64,000 bases of DNA, taken from the NCBI GenBank assembly GCA_016706365.1, contig JADJJU010000024.1:124001-188000 (forward strand), given 5' to 3'. The notes beneath the pieces are model-generated. The model worked only from the letters and a program-made list of their open reading frames with translations. It made no database searches and had not been told where the DNA came from. Shown here in pieces: positions 56,405 through 64,000 of the stretch. The first letter of the stretch is position 1, and each line of letters starts with the position of its first letter. Position numbers and translations under genes: made by a program. Source of the stretch: Saprospiraceae bacterium. GTDB taxonomy: Bacteria; Bacteroidota; Bacteroidia; Chitinophagales; Saprospiraceae.

Positions 56405-57712
56405 ATGTTAACAAATAATTTACCTTCCAGGTCTCTTAAGCTTTTAATTCTGCTCCTCTTGAGTTTTGCTTTAACAGCTCAAACCAAAGAGAATCCCAAA
56501 CAGCATCTCATTCAAAAATCTTTTCGCTCCGATTGTGTACGCAGTTTCCATGACTGATATGAAGATCAATAATGTTAGAATATCTTTATCTGGCGCAGGA
56601 GATCTGTGGAGGAGTACAGATGCTGTTGGAGGTATCAGGTTCAAAAAAAGAGGTGTTTCGCTTTTATGCTGGTTCCATCTGGGGTGGAGGAAGGGATCCT
56701 TTCGATAACTTAAAGTTGGCAGCGAATACCTACAGAAGTCCAACAAGTACTGACTTTTGGTCGGGACCTATTTCAGATGATGGCTCCACTTTCAGTGATC
56801 AATGCCGACTCTGGGATCGTATATTCAAGGTTAGGGGAGATGAGGTCGCATTTCATATTTTGAGATACAATAGAAGTATCAATGAAGGTATTCCTTACCC
56901 CGCATCGGAAATCCCTAAAAATATTTTAGGCTGGCCTGCTGTGGGCAATCCATTTTTTGAAAGCATTCATGAATTTACAATCGATTCTGATTTGACTAAC
57001 CTGGGTTCCTTTTTTGATGCGGATTCTGATGGAATGTATGATCCTTCCAAAGGTGATTACCCCGTAGTCAGAAGCAGTATGGCGGGTCAGGACGGGTTCA
57101 TGGTTCCAGCTGAACAATCCTTCAATATTTTTAATGACGTTGGCAATATTCATACATCCAATGGCTTTCCGATGCAATTTCAGTTTAACAAAACGAGCTT
57201 CGCTTTTCAAACAAATGATGAAGTCAATGACATGACTTTTACTCATTTTAGAATCACAAACAAAGCCACTGATATCCTGGAAAGGGGCTATTTCACTTAC
57301 TGGATGGATGGTGATCTGGGCTGCTATCAGGATGATTATATTGGAACAGATACTACAAGAAACATGCTTTATTTGTATAATCAGGATGATGTAGATGGGA
57401 TAAATGGTTGTGAATGTAACGGAGTTCCCACATTTTGTGAAAATATTCCACTAGTAGGAATTCGGTTTTTCGATACCCCCGATAAAAATGGACTTAGCTC
57501 TACTATGTATTACAATAATCCAGGAATCGGCGGGCAAAATCCTGCAACAACTGATCCGGCAACCACGATGGAATATATGCAGGCGGACGATGGAGAGACC
57601 TACTCTAACAATCGGAGGAGACGGATATAATGTTGGATCTCAGGAATTTACGAAATATGTTTTTCATTCTCCACCTACCCATATTGATCAAAACCCTTGG
57701 TCGATGGTCTGA
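56405..57712 (+). pseudogene. Secreted Bacteroidota surface protein, frameshifted and truncated by artefact
   Basis: The ATG at 56405 gives a signal peptide (LKLLILLLLSFALTAQ), but the frame is lost near 56535. Family sequence resumes in other frames: MTDMKINNVRISLSGAGDLW, then FRFYAGSIWGGGRDPFDNLK, FFDADSDGMYDPSKGDYPVV, TFTHFRITNKATDILERGYF and, in a third frame, LTIGGDGYNVGSQEFTKYVF to about 57712. This matches large T9SS-exported proteins of Bacteroidota; the sorting tail would lie further on. At least three indels, increasing towards the low-complexity block, indicate decaying sequence quality. The function is unknown. Confidence 0.7.
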
Positions 57713-57719
57713 AAATTTG

Positions 57720-60112
57720 TCTTTGAAAGAGGTTGGAAGTTGGGGGGGAAAAAGTTGGGTGGTGTGTGTGTTTTAGTTGTTTTTTGGTTTGAAAGAAGAA
57801 TTTTTTTGGGGGGGGGGGGGGGAAAGGTGGTTTTTTTATTAATTTTTTTTTTTTCTGCCGGTTATTGTTGGGGGGATAAAAAGAAAAAGATTGTGTTTGT
57901 TGTTAATTTTTTTTTGGGAGGTTTTTTTTTAGTTTTGTTTCCGCCGGGGAGGAAGATGGTTTTTTTTTTTTTTTTGGGGTTTTCTTTTTTTTTTTTTTGG
58001 GGTTCCGAGAAAGGGGAAGGGTAAAAAGTTTGTTTTTTTTGTGTTTGGGGGTAAAGTTGTGTAAAAGTTTTTTTGTGTGTTGTTTAAATTGTTCCGTAAA
58101 GGGGAAGGGCGTTTTCTTTTGGAGGAAGTTTTTTTTTTTTCCCTTTGGGGTGTTGGGCGATGGTGTTTTTTGGGTCGGCAAAGGGTTTGTGGAAGAGGCT
58201 TTTTGTGTGTTTTGGGGGTCTAAAGTTTCGTGCGAAATGTGTGTCTTCTGGTGTTTCTTTTTTTTTTTCGGGAGGGGCTCCCGGGGGTTAAATTGAAGGG
58301 TTCAAAAATTTTTTTTTTTGGTTGTGCTTGTTTTGGCCGTGGGGTAAGAAAAGGAGTTTTTTTTTTTCCCAAGGTGGGTTTCAATTGGTATTTGGTTTTT
58401 TTAGTGGTTTGTTGTTTTTGTCCAAAGTTTTTTCTTTTTTTGTTCTTGTGCCCTTTGGCCCCTGGCTTTGCCGGGGGGCCGTTCTTTTTCTTTTTTTTGT
58501 TTTTAATGTTTCTGGTTTTGTTTTTCGTTGAAAGTTTGGTGTTTTTGTCGGGGGTGCGGAGAGATAAAGTTGTTTTTTTTTTTGGCAAAAAGGGGGGGGG
58601 CTGCGTTGTTTTTTTTTTTTTTTTTTTTTGGGTTTTTTTGTTTGTTTTTTTTGTTTTTTTGTTTTCTTTTTAATTTTGGGCTGTTGGGGCCTAAAAAGTA
58701 GTTGTGCCGTTTTTTTTGTGTTTCTTTTTTTCGGGGGGGGGGTGGTTTCCGGGGTTGCAGGTGGAGAAGGAGAAAGGTCATGTGTTTTGGGGTGTTTTTT
58801 TAGTTTTTTTGTTTTAAAGAAGGGGTGGTTGTCGGGGGGTGGTTGGGGGTTCCGCGTCTTTTTTGGGAGGGGGGTTTTCGGGGCCTTGGTTTTTTGGGGG
58901 GCAGCTTTTTTTTTTGGGAAAAAGGTGTCTTGTGGTTGTGGTTTTTTTTTTGGCGGCTTGTTTTGTCGGAATATTTTTTTTTCCTTTTCCTTTTTTCCGG
59001 TTGGTTCTTTCCTTTTTTTTCGGCGTCCCTTCCTTTTCGGCTCCCGGGGGGCGCCCTTTTTTTCCGTCACCAAAAGGGGCCCCCCTTTTCCCCCCTCCCC
59101 CCCCCCCCTTTCCCTTTGCCCCCTTCTGCCTTCCCCCCCCCCCTTTTCTCCTTCACAAAAAAAAGCCCCCTTTCACCCCCCCCCCCCCCCCCCTCCCCCC
59201 CCCCCGCTTTTTTTTTTTCTACCCCCCCCCGCCCCCCCCCATTTTTTTTTTTTTTTTTCCTTTTCTCTTCCTTTCCCCCGGCCCCCCGCCCGCCCCTTTC
59301 GCCCCGGCGGGCCCACTTTTTTTTTCCCCCTCCCCCCTCCCCCCCCTTCCCCCCCCCGTTTTTTTTTTTTTTTTTTTTTTTCAATTTTCTTTTTCTCCTT
59401 CTTTTTTTTTTTCCCTTTTCCTCTCTTTTTCCCTGCTTTTTTTTTTTCCCTTCTTTTTTCCCCGGGCGGGGCGGGGGTGGTTTTTTTTCCCGGCGGCCCC
59501 TTTCGGGGTTTGGTTTAAAATTTTCGCTTTTTGCTGTCCCTTGCGTTTGCTTGCTTGCTTTTTTTTTTTCTTTCTTCTTCTTTTTTTCCCCCTTTCCTCC
59601 TTTTTCTTTTCCCCCCCCCCCCTTTTTCCTTTTTCTCTTCTTTTTTTTTTTTCTTAACCTTTTTTTTTTTTTTCTTTTTTTTTTTTCCTTTTTTTTCTTT
59701 TTTCCCCCCCCCCCCCCCCCCCCCCCCTCCTGCTCTTTTTTTCCCCTCCCCCCCCCCCCCCCCCCCCCCCCCCCTCCCCCCCCGGCCCCCCCCCCCCCCC
59801 CGCCCCCCCCCCCCCCCCCGCTCTTCCCCTTCCCCCCCCCCCACAAAACTTTTTCCCCCCCCCCCCTCCCCCCCTTTCTCTCTTCCCAATTCTCCCCCAC
59901 CGGCCCCCCCCCCGGCCCCCCCCCGAAAATTTTCCCCCCGGCTTTCCCCACCCCGCCCCCCCTCCGGTTTTTGCCCAAAAAACTCCCCTCCCCCCCCCCC
60001 CCCCGCCCCCCCCCCCCCCCCCCCCCCCCCCGCCCCTTTCCCTTTGGGGCCCCCCCCCCCTTCCCCCCCCCCCCCCCCACCACCCCCCCCACTTTCCGAC
60101 TCCCCTCCCCCG
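57720..60112. other. Low-complexity homopolymer block, probable assembly artefact
   Basis: From about 57720 to 59050 the plus strand is nearly all T and G in long runs. From about 59060 to 60112 it is nearly all C and T, with almost no A. Genes on both sides are truncated at its edges, and legible sequence fades gradually into it. The open frames it contains encode only Phe/Gly or Pro/Phe strings. I treat it as failed base calling or gap filling of unknown true length. Confidence 0.93.
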
Positions 60113-61321
60113 ACAGAAGGTTTTAAAGTTATCGGCTTTGATATTAGCGCAGATAGGGTCCGTATGATGCAGGAAGGAATAGATCCATCCAGGGAATTGG
60201 ATTCCTCGGCATTCGAAGGACGGGATATTACATTCACAGCAGATGAGAATGAATTGGATAATGCTCATTTTCATATAGTAGCAGTCCCTACCCCTGTGGA
60301 TGAACATTGTGTACCTGATCTAAGACCCGTCTTAGGAGCCAGCCGTTCGGTAGGCCGACACCTTAAAAATGCGGACTATGTCATTTTCGAATCCACCGTT
60401 TATCCCGGATGCACTGAAGAAGATTGTGTACCTATCCTCGAAGAACTCAGCAAACTTACATTCGGCAGCGATTTCAAAGTTGGCTACTCCCCTGAGCGGA
60501 TCAACCCGGGTGACAAAGAACATACAGTAGAAAAAATTCTCAAAATTGTCTCGGGTTCAGATCCCGAAGCCACTGAAGAAATTGCCAAAGTGTATGGTGA
60601 AGTGATTAAGGCCGGAATCTATAAAGCGTCCTCCATCAAAGTAGCAGAAGCCGCCAAAGTCATCGAAAATACGCAGCGCGATATTAATATCGCCCTGATG
60701 AATGAGCTTTCTATGATATTTGACAAGCTCAAAATTGATACCCAGGAAGTCCTGGCCGCTGCAGGTACGAAGTGGAACTTCCTGAAGTTCACCCCCGGTC
60801 TTGTTGGCGGACACTGCATCGGAGTAGATCCATATTATCTGGTGCACAAAGCGAGGGAGATCGGCATGGATCCACAGATTATTACCAGCGGACGCCGGAT
60901 CAATGACGGGATGCCGGCATTTATCGCCAAGCGGCTGGTTCAAACTCTCATCAAAAAAGGTAAAAACCCGGCCCAGTGCAAAGTACTGGTCATGGGAATA
61001 ACTTTCAAGGAAAACGTAAGCGACATTCGCAACTCCAAGGTCGCAGACCTCATCCGTGAAATGATGGGATACAGTATGAATGTACACATCATCGACCCGC
61101 AGGCTTCTCCCAACGAAGTTGCCCACGAATATGGACTTTCCATGATCGATAGTCCCCTGCCACCTTATGACGCGATTATGGTAGCAGTAAACCACAAGGA
61201 ATTCATGGCATACGATGCCGGATATTATGAAGAATTGATGAGTAATGATCCTGTATTATTCGACCTTAAAGGCGTATATTCCAGAGATTTTTCAGAGACT
61301 ATTACCTATTGGAGACTATGA
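60113..61321 (+). CDS. Nucleotide-sugar (UDP-HexNAc) 6-dehydrogenase, N terminus lost
   Basis: Legible sequence starts at TEGFKVIGFDISADRV, the second strand of the Rossmann fold. About 25-30 residues, including the GxGxxG loop, are missing in the artefact block. The remaining 402 residues hold VAVPTPVDEHCVPDL, FESTVYPGCTEE, YSPERINPGD, EAAKVIENTQRDINIALMNE (catalytic Lys region), the nucleophile Cys in GLVGGHCIGVDPYYLVHKA and MGITFKENVSDIRNSK. The sequence fits the WbpA/TviB/WbpO type that oxidises UDP-GlcNAc or UDP-GalNAc to the uronic acid for capsule or O-antigen. It overlaps the UpxY gene by 4 nt. Confidence 0.92.
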   Translation, partial: TEGFKVIGFDISADRVRMMQEGIDPSRELDSSAFEGRDITFTADENELDNAHFHIVAVPTPVDEHCVPDLRPVLGASRSVGRHLKNADYVIFESTVYPGCTEEDCVPILEELSKLTFGSDFKVGYSPERINPGDKEHTVEKILKIVSGSDPEATEEIAKVYGEVIKAGIYKASSIKVAEAAKVIENTQRDINIALMNELSMIFDKLKIDTQEVLAAAGTKWNFLKFTPGLVGGHCIGVDPYYLVHKAREIGMDPQIITSGRRINDGMPAFIAKRLVQTLIKKGKNPAQCKVLVMGITFKENVSDIRNSKVADLIREMMGYSMNVHIIDPQASPNEVAHEYGLSMIDSPLPPYDAIMVAVNHKEFMAYDAGYYEELMSNDPVLFDLKGVYSRDFSETITYWRL

Positions 61322-61866
61322 CCACGGCAGCATCCATATCACCCTACACCAGGACCCTGGACCCATGTGAAAAAAGATGGTTCGCCATTCAGGTTCGACC
61401 CCGGTGTGAACGCCTGGTCTCCAAATACTTACAGCAAAAGGACGTTTACGCATATGCACCCATGCAGCAGATCGTCCGTCAATATACACGCAAGCGCAAG
61501 ATAGTAGAGAAGCCTCTGCTCTCCTGCTATGTTCTGATACATATTTGCCAGCCCGACTATGTCAGCGTACTGGAGACAGAGAACGTCATCGGATTTGTTC
61601 GCCATGACAAAGCACCGGCCCTCATCCCTCAGGAGCAGATAGATCTGCTCAGAAGGGTTGCAGGCAGCCATTTAGAAGCAGATATAGTGCGGCTTGACGA
61701 GATAGAGCCCGGAGACTGGCTCGAGATTATTGGAGGTGACCTCACCGGCCTGCGGGGCCGCATGGTCGCATTCAAAGGAAAATCATACGTATCCATGGAA
61801 TTGATGCAGCTCGACAGCGCCATCATCCTGGATATTGACGCCAAATACCTGCGCCCTTTTAGATAA
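61318..61866 (+). CDS. UpxY-family transcription antiterminator (NusG paralogue)
   Basis: The protein has 182 residues from the ATG at 61318, which shares ATGA with the stop of the dehydrogenase. The NusG N-terminal domain is seen in KRWFAIQVRPRCERLVSKYL, YAPMQQIVRQYTRKRKIVEK and PLLSCYVLIHI. A KOW domain near the C terminus includes DLTGLRGRMVAFKGKSYV. UpxY proteins bind the 5' leader and RNA polymerase to allow read-through of a polysaccharide operon. Here it follows a biosynthetic gene rather than heading the operon, and an 836-nt non-coding gap follows. Confidence 0.92.
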   Translation: MTTAASISPYTRTLDPCEKRWFAIQVRPRCERLVSKYLQQKDVYAYAPMQQIVRQYTRKRKIVEKPLLSCYVLIHICQPDYVSVLETENVIGFVRHDKAPALIPQEQIDLLRRVAGSHLEADIVRLDEIEPGDWLEIIGGDLTGLRGRMVAFKGKSYVSMELMQLDSAIILDIDAKYLRPFR

Positions 61867-61960
61867 TAAAAGCGCGCCGACTACATATGACGCCGACCAC
61901 ATACACCGGCTTTTACCCCATCGGGGGAAGATCTTGTTGCGACTGATCGACGGCGAAGCC

Positions 61961-62160
61961 ATTTTATTTTTTTGGATTATTTGGGCCTCCCCCCGAGGTG
62001 ATATGCACCGGTAATCCTCTTGTAAAGACCTTGCATGCAAGGTCTACTCGGTTGCCATGCTCCTGCATATCACTCGCGGTCGGGCTATCCGCTTTACTTC
62101 GCAGAGCCGCATTGTGATGCGTCTCTACTCGTGCCCGCTCCTATCGCTGAGGCAGTGTGT
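61961..62160 (+). repeat. Structured dispersed intergenic element, copy 2
   Basis: It has the same constant blocks as 2800-2960 (CCCCCCGAGGT, CGGTCGGGCTATCCGC, CAGAGCCGCAT, CTCGTGCCCGCTCCTATC). The variable stem is now GTGATATGC with GCATATCAC, and its loop is enlarged by an insert that includes a perfect 20-bp palindrome, AGACCTTGCATGCAAGGTCT, at 62026-62045. The second hairpin (GCAGAGcCGCAT with ATGCGtCTCT) is retained. Confidence 0.78.
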
Positions 62161-62702
62161 GTGTGAGTGTAGAGCTGCGGGTTTGGCGAGTCACGCGCCT
62201 AGGGCGCGTAGATGGTAGCTCCTTGCCCGGTGTGTGAGCGTCGGCCGTGCCTCGCTCGTGTGCTGCTTTGCGGCCTACGGCTGCGCGGGATGTGGTTCAC
62301 TGCGTTCACGGGATGTGTAACAGCCAATGATTGTCTCCGACAATCAAGATAAGACCCATGAATTATTTCATCCAGGCTGTTTGCCAATAGCAAAAAGCTA
62401 AAGACTAAAAGCGGATGTTCCCACTCACACTCACCACTCACAATTCATCCCGTGAGCTTGTCGAACCACATCCCGCAGCTGCTGCGAAGCAAGCAGCTGC
62501 ACACACCGAGGCAGCGAAGCGCCCCTCTACACACGATCTCTACTCTTATTCCACAGGCGCAGCTTACCTCAACCCGGCTGTTTCTCCAGGCTCGCAGCTT
62601 GCAGCTTCACCCCGGCTGTTCGCCAGAAGCTAGAGGCTAGAAGCCAGAAGCGGCTGTTCAGTTTTTCACTCATAATTCATAACTCATAATTCATAACTAA
62701 TA
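62161..62702 (+). repeat. Repeat-filled leader upstream of the aminotransferase
   Basis: GGGATGTGGTTC near 62289 and GAACCACATCCCGC near 62463 are a distant inverted pair. CAGCTGCTGCGAAGCAAGCAGC is a local near-palindrome. GGCTGTT occurs at 62375, 62576, 62614 and 62652 with 7-bp words (CAATAGC, AAAAAGC; CAGAAGC, TAGAGGC, TAGAAGC, CAGAAGC). The final words CATAATT, CATAACT, CATAATT, CATAACT and AATAATG run into the ATG at 62703. No gene was seen. Confidence 0.7.
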
Positions 62703-63845
62703 ATGACGACTACTTCCCGACCGCTCCAAATGGTCGATCTTAAAACTCAGTACGAAAAAATTCAATCCGAAATTGACGAAGCAGTTCTCAATGTAATCCG
62801 TACTACCATGTTCATCGGAGGCCCCGAAGTGAAAGGATTTCAGGACGAACTCGAAGCATACCTGGATGTGAAACATGTCATCCCCTGTGCCAATGGAACA
62901 GATGCCCTGCAGATTGCATTCATGGCATTGGGTCTTCAACCAGGAGATGAAGTGATTGTACCGGCATTTACTTATGTTGCTACAGCGGAAGTGATTGCAT
63001 TGCTCAAACTGACACCGATTATGGTAGATGTCGATCCCGGTTCATTCAATCTCACACCTGAATTATTTGAAGCCGCCATTACATCCAAAACCAAAGCAGT
63101 CGTTCCCGTCCACCTGTTTGGCCAATGTGCTGACATGGAAGGAATTATGAATGTGGCAGATAAACATGGAATATACGTCATTGAAGATAATGCACAGGGA
63201 ATTGGAGCAGATTACATATTCAGTGATGGAAGAGTAGCTAAATCAGGAACTATAGGACATATAGGTTGTACCTCCTTTTTTCCCAGCAAAAATTTGGGAT
63301 GTTATGGTGATGGAGGTGCAATCTTCACCAATGACACAGCCCTTGCAGACAAAATCAGAATTGTAGCCAATCATGGACAGTCCCGCCGATACTACCACGA
63401 TGAAGTGGGCGTCAATTCAAGGTTGGATGCTATTCAGGCAGCCATTTTGAGAATCAAATTGCGTCATCTGGACACTTATAATGCTGCCAGAACAGCAGCT
63501 GCGGATTACTACGACGCCGCTTTCAGCCAAATTCCCGAAATAAAAATTCCGGCCAGATCAACTTGCAGCACCCACGTTTTTCACCAATACACTCTTCGTC
63601 TGACCAATGGAAAAAGAGACGAACTCGTACAATACCTGACTGATAAACAAGTCCCTTGTATGATATATTATCCGGTACCTCTGCACCATCAAAATGCATT
63701 CAAGGAATCAGCCAGGCCCGGACTTGTCCTTCCCGTCACCGAGCAACTTTGCCGCGAAGTTTTCAGTCTTCCCATCCACTCCGAACTCACTCCCGAAATT
63801 CAGGACATCATCATCGCCGCCGTCCAGTCCTACTTCCAAAAGTAA
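62703..63845 (+). CDS. DegT/DnrJ/EryC1 sugar aminotransferase
   Basis: This 380-residue PLP enzyme includes FIGGPEVKGFQDELEAYL, CANGTDALQIAFMALGL, GDEVIVPAFTYVATAEVI, VIEDNAQGIGADY and the PLP-binding Lys in CTSFFPSKNLGCYGDGGAI. VGVNSRLDAIQAAIL and HVFHQYTLRL come next. It matches the WbpE/WlbC type, which aminates a UDP-3-keto-HexNAcA, consistent with the nearby HexNAc dehydrogenase. Together they suggest a diaminouronic-acid-containing surface glycan (inference). The ATG at 62703 is the last word of a heptad array, so its ribosome-binding region is repeat-derived. Confidence 0.93.
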   Translation: MTTTSRPLQMVDLKTQYEKIQSEIDEAVLNVIRTTMFIGGPEVKGFQDELEAYLDVKHVIPCANGTDALQIAFMALGLQPGDEVIVPAFTYVATAEVIALLKLTPIMVDVDPGSFNLTPELFEAAITSKTKAVVPVHLFGQCADMEGIMNVADKHGIYVIEDNAQGIGADYIFSDGRVAKSGTIGHIGCTSFFPSKNLGCYGDGGAIFTNDTALADKIRIVANHGQSRRYYHDEVGVNSRLDAIQAAILRIKLRHLDTYNAARTAAADYYDAAFSQIPEIKIPARSTCSTHVFHQYTLRLTNGKRDELVQYLTDKQVPCMIYYPVPLHHQNAFKESARPGLVLPVTEQLCREVFSLPIHSELTPEIQDIIIAAVQSYFQK

Positions 63846-64000
63846 TGTTGGTCACCCTTCTGGCTGTTTGGGCTGGTGACCCCGGCCTTTTAAAATTTCA
63901 GTAGTTTTTCAAGCTGCTCGGAACACAGTTGTCAATCTGAATTTAACGACAAGCAAGCAGGCACAGAAGTCGAGCGAAAGAATAAGCTTCGACCCTCTCT
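63846..64000 (+). other. Right edge, no gene recognised
   Basis: GGCTGTTT at 63862 is another member of the punctuating word family. The rest to the window end shows no convincing start or ORF. Confidence 0.5.

Noticed and set aside
57740..60126. Long open frames encoding Phe/Gly-rich or Pro/Phe-rich proteins on both strands
   Set aside because: They are translations of homopolymer runs in the artefact block; no protein-like composition and no start context.
61380..61420. Possible tRNA T-arm-like GGTTCGACCCC
   Set aside because: It lies inside the UpxY coding sequence and no cloverleaf can be drawn around it.

Overview
The window looks like a chromosomal segment of a Bacteroidota bacterium, most likely Saprospiraceae-like (this is inference). 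The signs are: a type IX secretion C-terminal sorting domain on a large metalloprotease; TonB-receptor/DUF4249, DUF1501/DUF1800, DUF4783 and SPOR proteins; an UpxY antiterminator; a Tgt without zinc cysteines; and promoters of the Bacteroidota TAnnTTTG type. No rRNA, tRNA, CRISPR array, phage or transposase gene was recognised.

Layout. 1-2.7 kb: minus-strand DUF1501/DUF1800 pair, the latter frameshifted. 3.1-6.8 kb: a membrane protein and a second-type DnaE polymerase behind a palindromic operator candidate. 6.8-9.5 kb: a Fic protein bracketed by two near-identical hairpin-array repeats. 9.5-22.6 kb: htpG, a secreted M12B-type protease, metH, an esterase, and an ATP-grasp/glutamine-amidotransferase pair. 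22.8-31 kb: secA followed by a tight deoC-SPOR-rodA-tgt-lptG run. 31-36.6 kb: mscL, a CDF metal transporter, small envelope proteins and gpmI. 36.6-38.4 kb: a tandem array of about nine 212-bp palindromic units. 38.4-45.6 kb: an outer-membrane barrel, trmB, a TrpF-like protein, an alkyltransferase-like protein, an acyl-CoA synthetase, a WecA-type transferase and a 40-residue membrane protein. 45.7-56.2 kb: a TonB receptor/DUF4249 pair, an acyltransferase, a SWIM-SNF2 helicase and a membrane-anchored EEP hydrolase. 56.4-64 kb: a broken secreted protein, 2.4 kb of almost certainly artefactual homopolymer sequence, then surface-polysaccharide genes (nucleotide-sugar dehydrogenase, UpxY, DegT aminotransferase).

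The most unusual content is intergenic. (1) Four arrays of back-to-back hairpins of fixed length are separated by an invariant 7-nt word (GTGATGT, or ACATCAC in the opposite arm). Their stems change sequence between copies but stay paired. (2) Degenerate heptanucleotide arrays punctuated by GGCTGTT run in strict 7-bp register and often touch the stop codon of a neighbouring minus-strand gene. (3) A structured dispersed element occurs at 2.8 and 62.0 kb with constant flanks and covarying stems. (4) The 212-bp tandem array carries an internal long dyad. These suggest a genome in which folded intergenic repeats are actively copied and maintained.

Data-quality caution: five genes are broken by one-base indels, almost all in short homopolymers, and 57.7-60.1 kb is low-complexity T/G then C/T text. 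Both point to residual sequencing or assembly error, so the frameshifts should not be read as biological pseudogenes, and gene adjacency across 57.7-60.1 kb should not be trusted.
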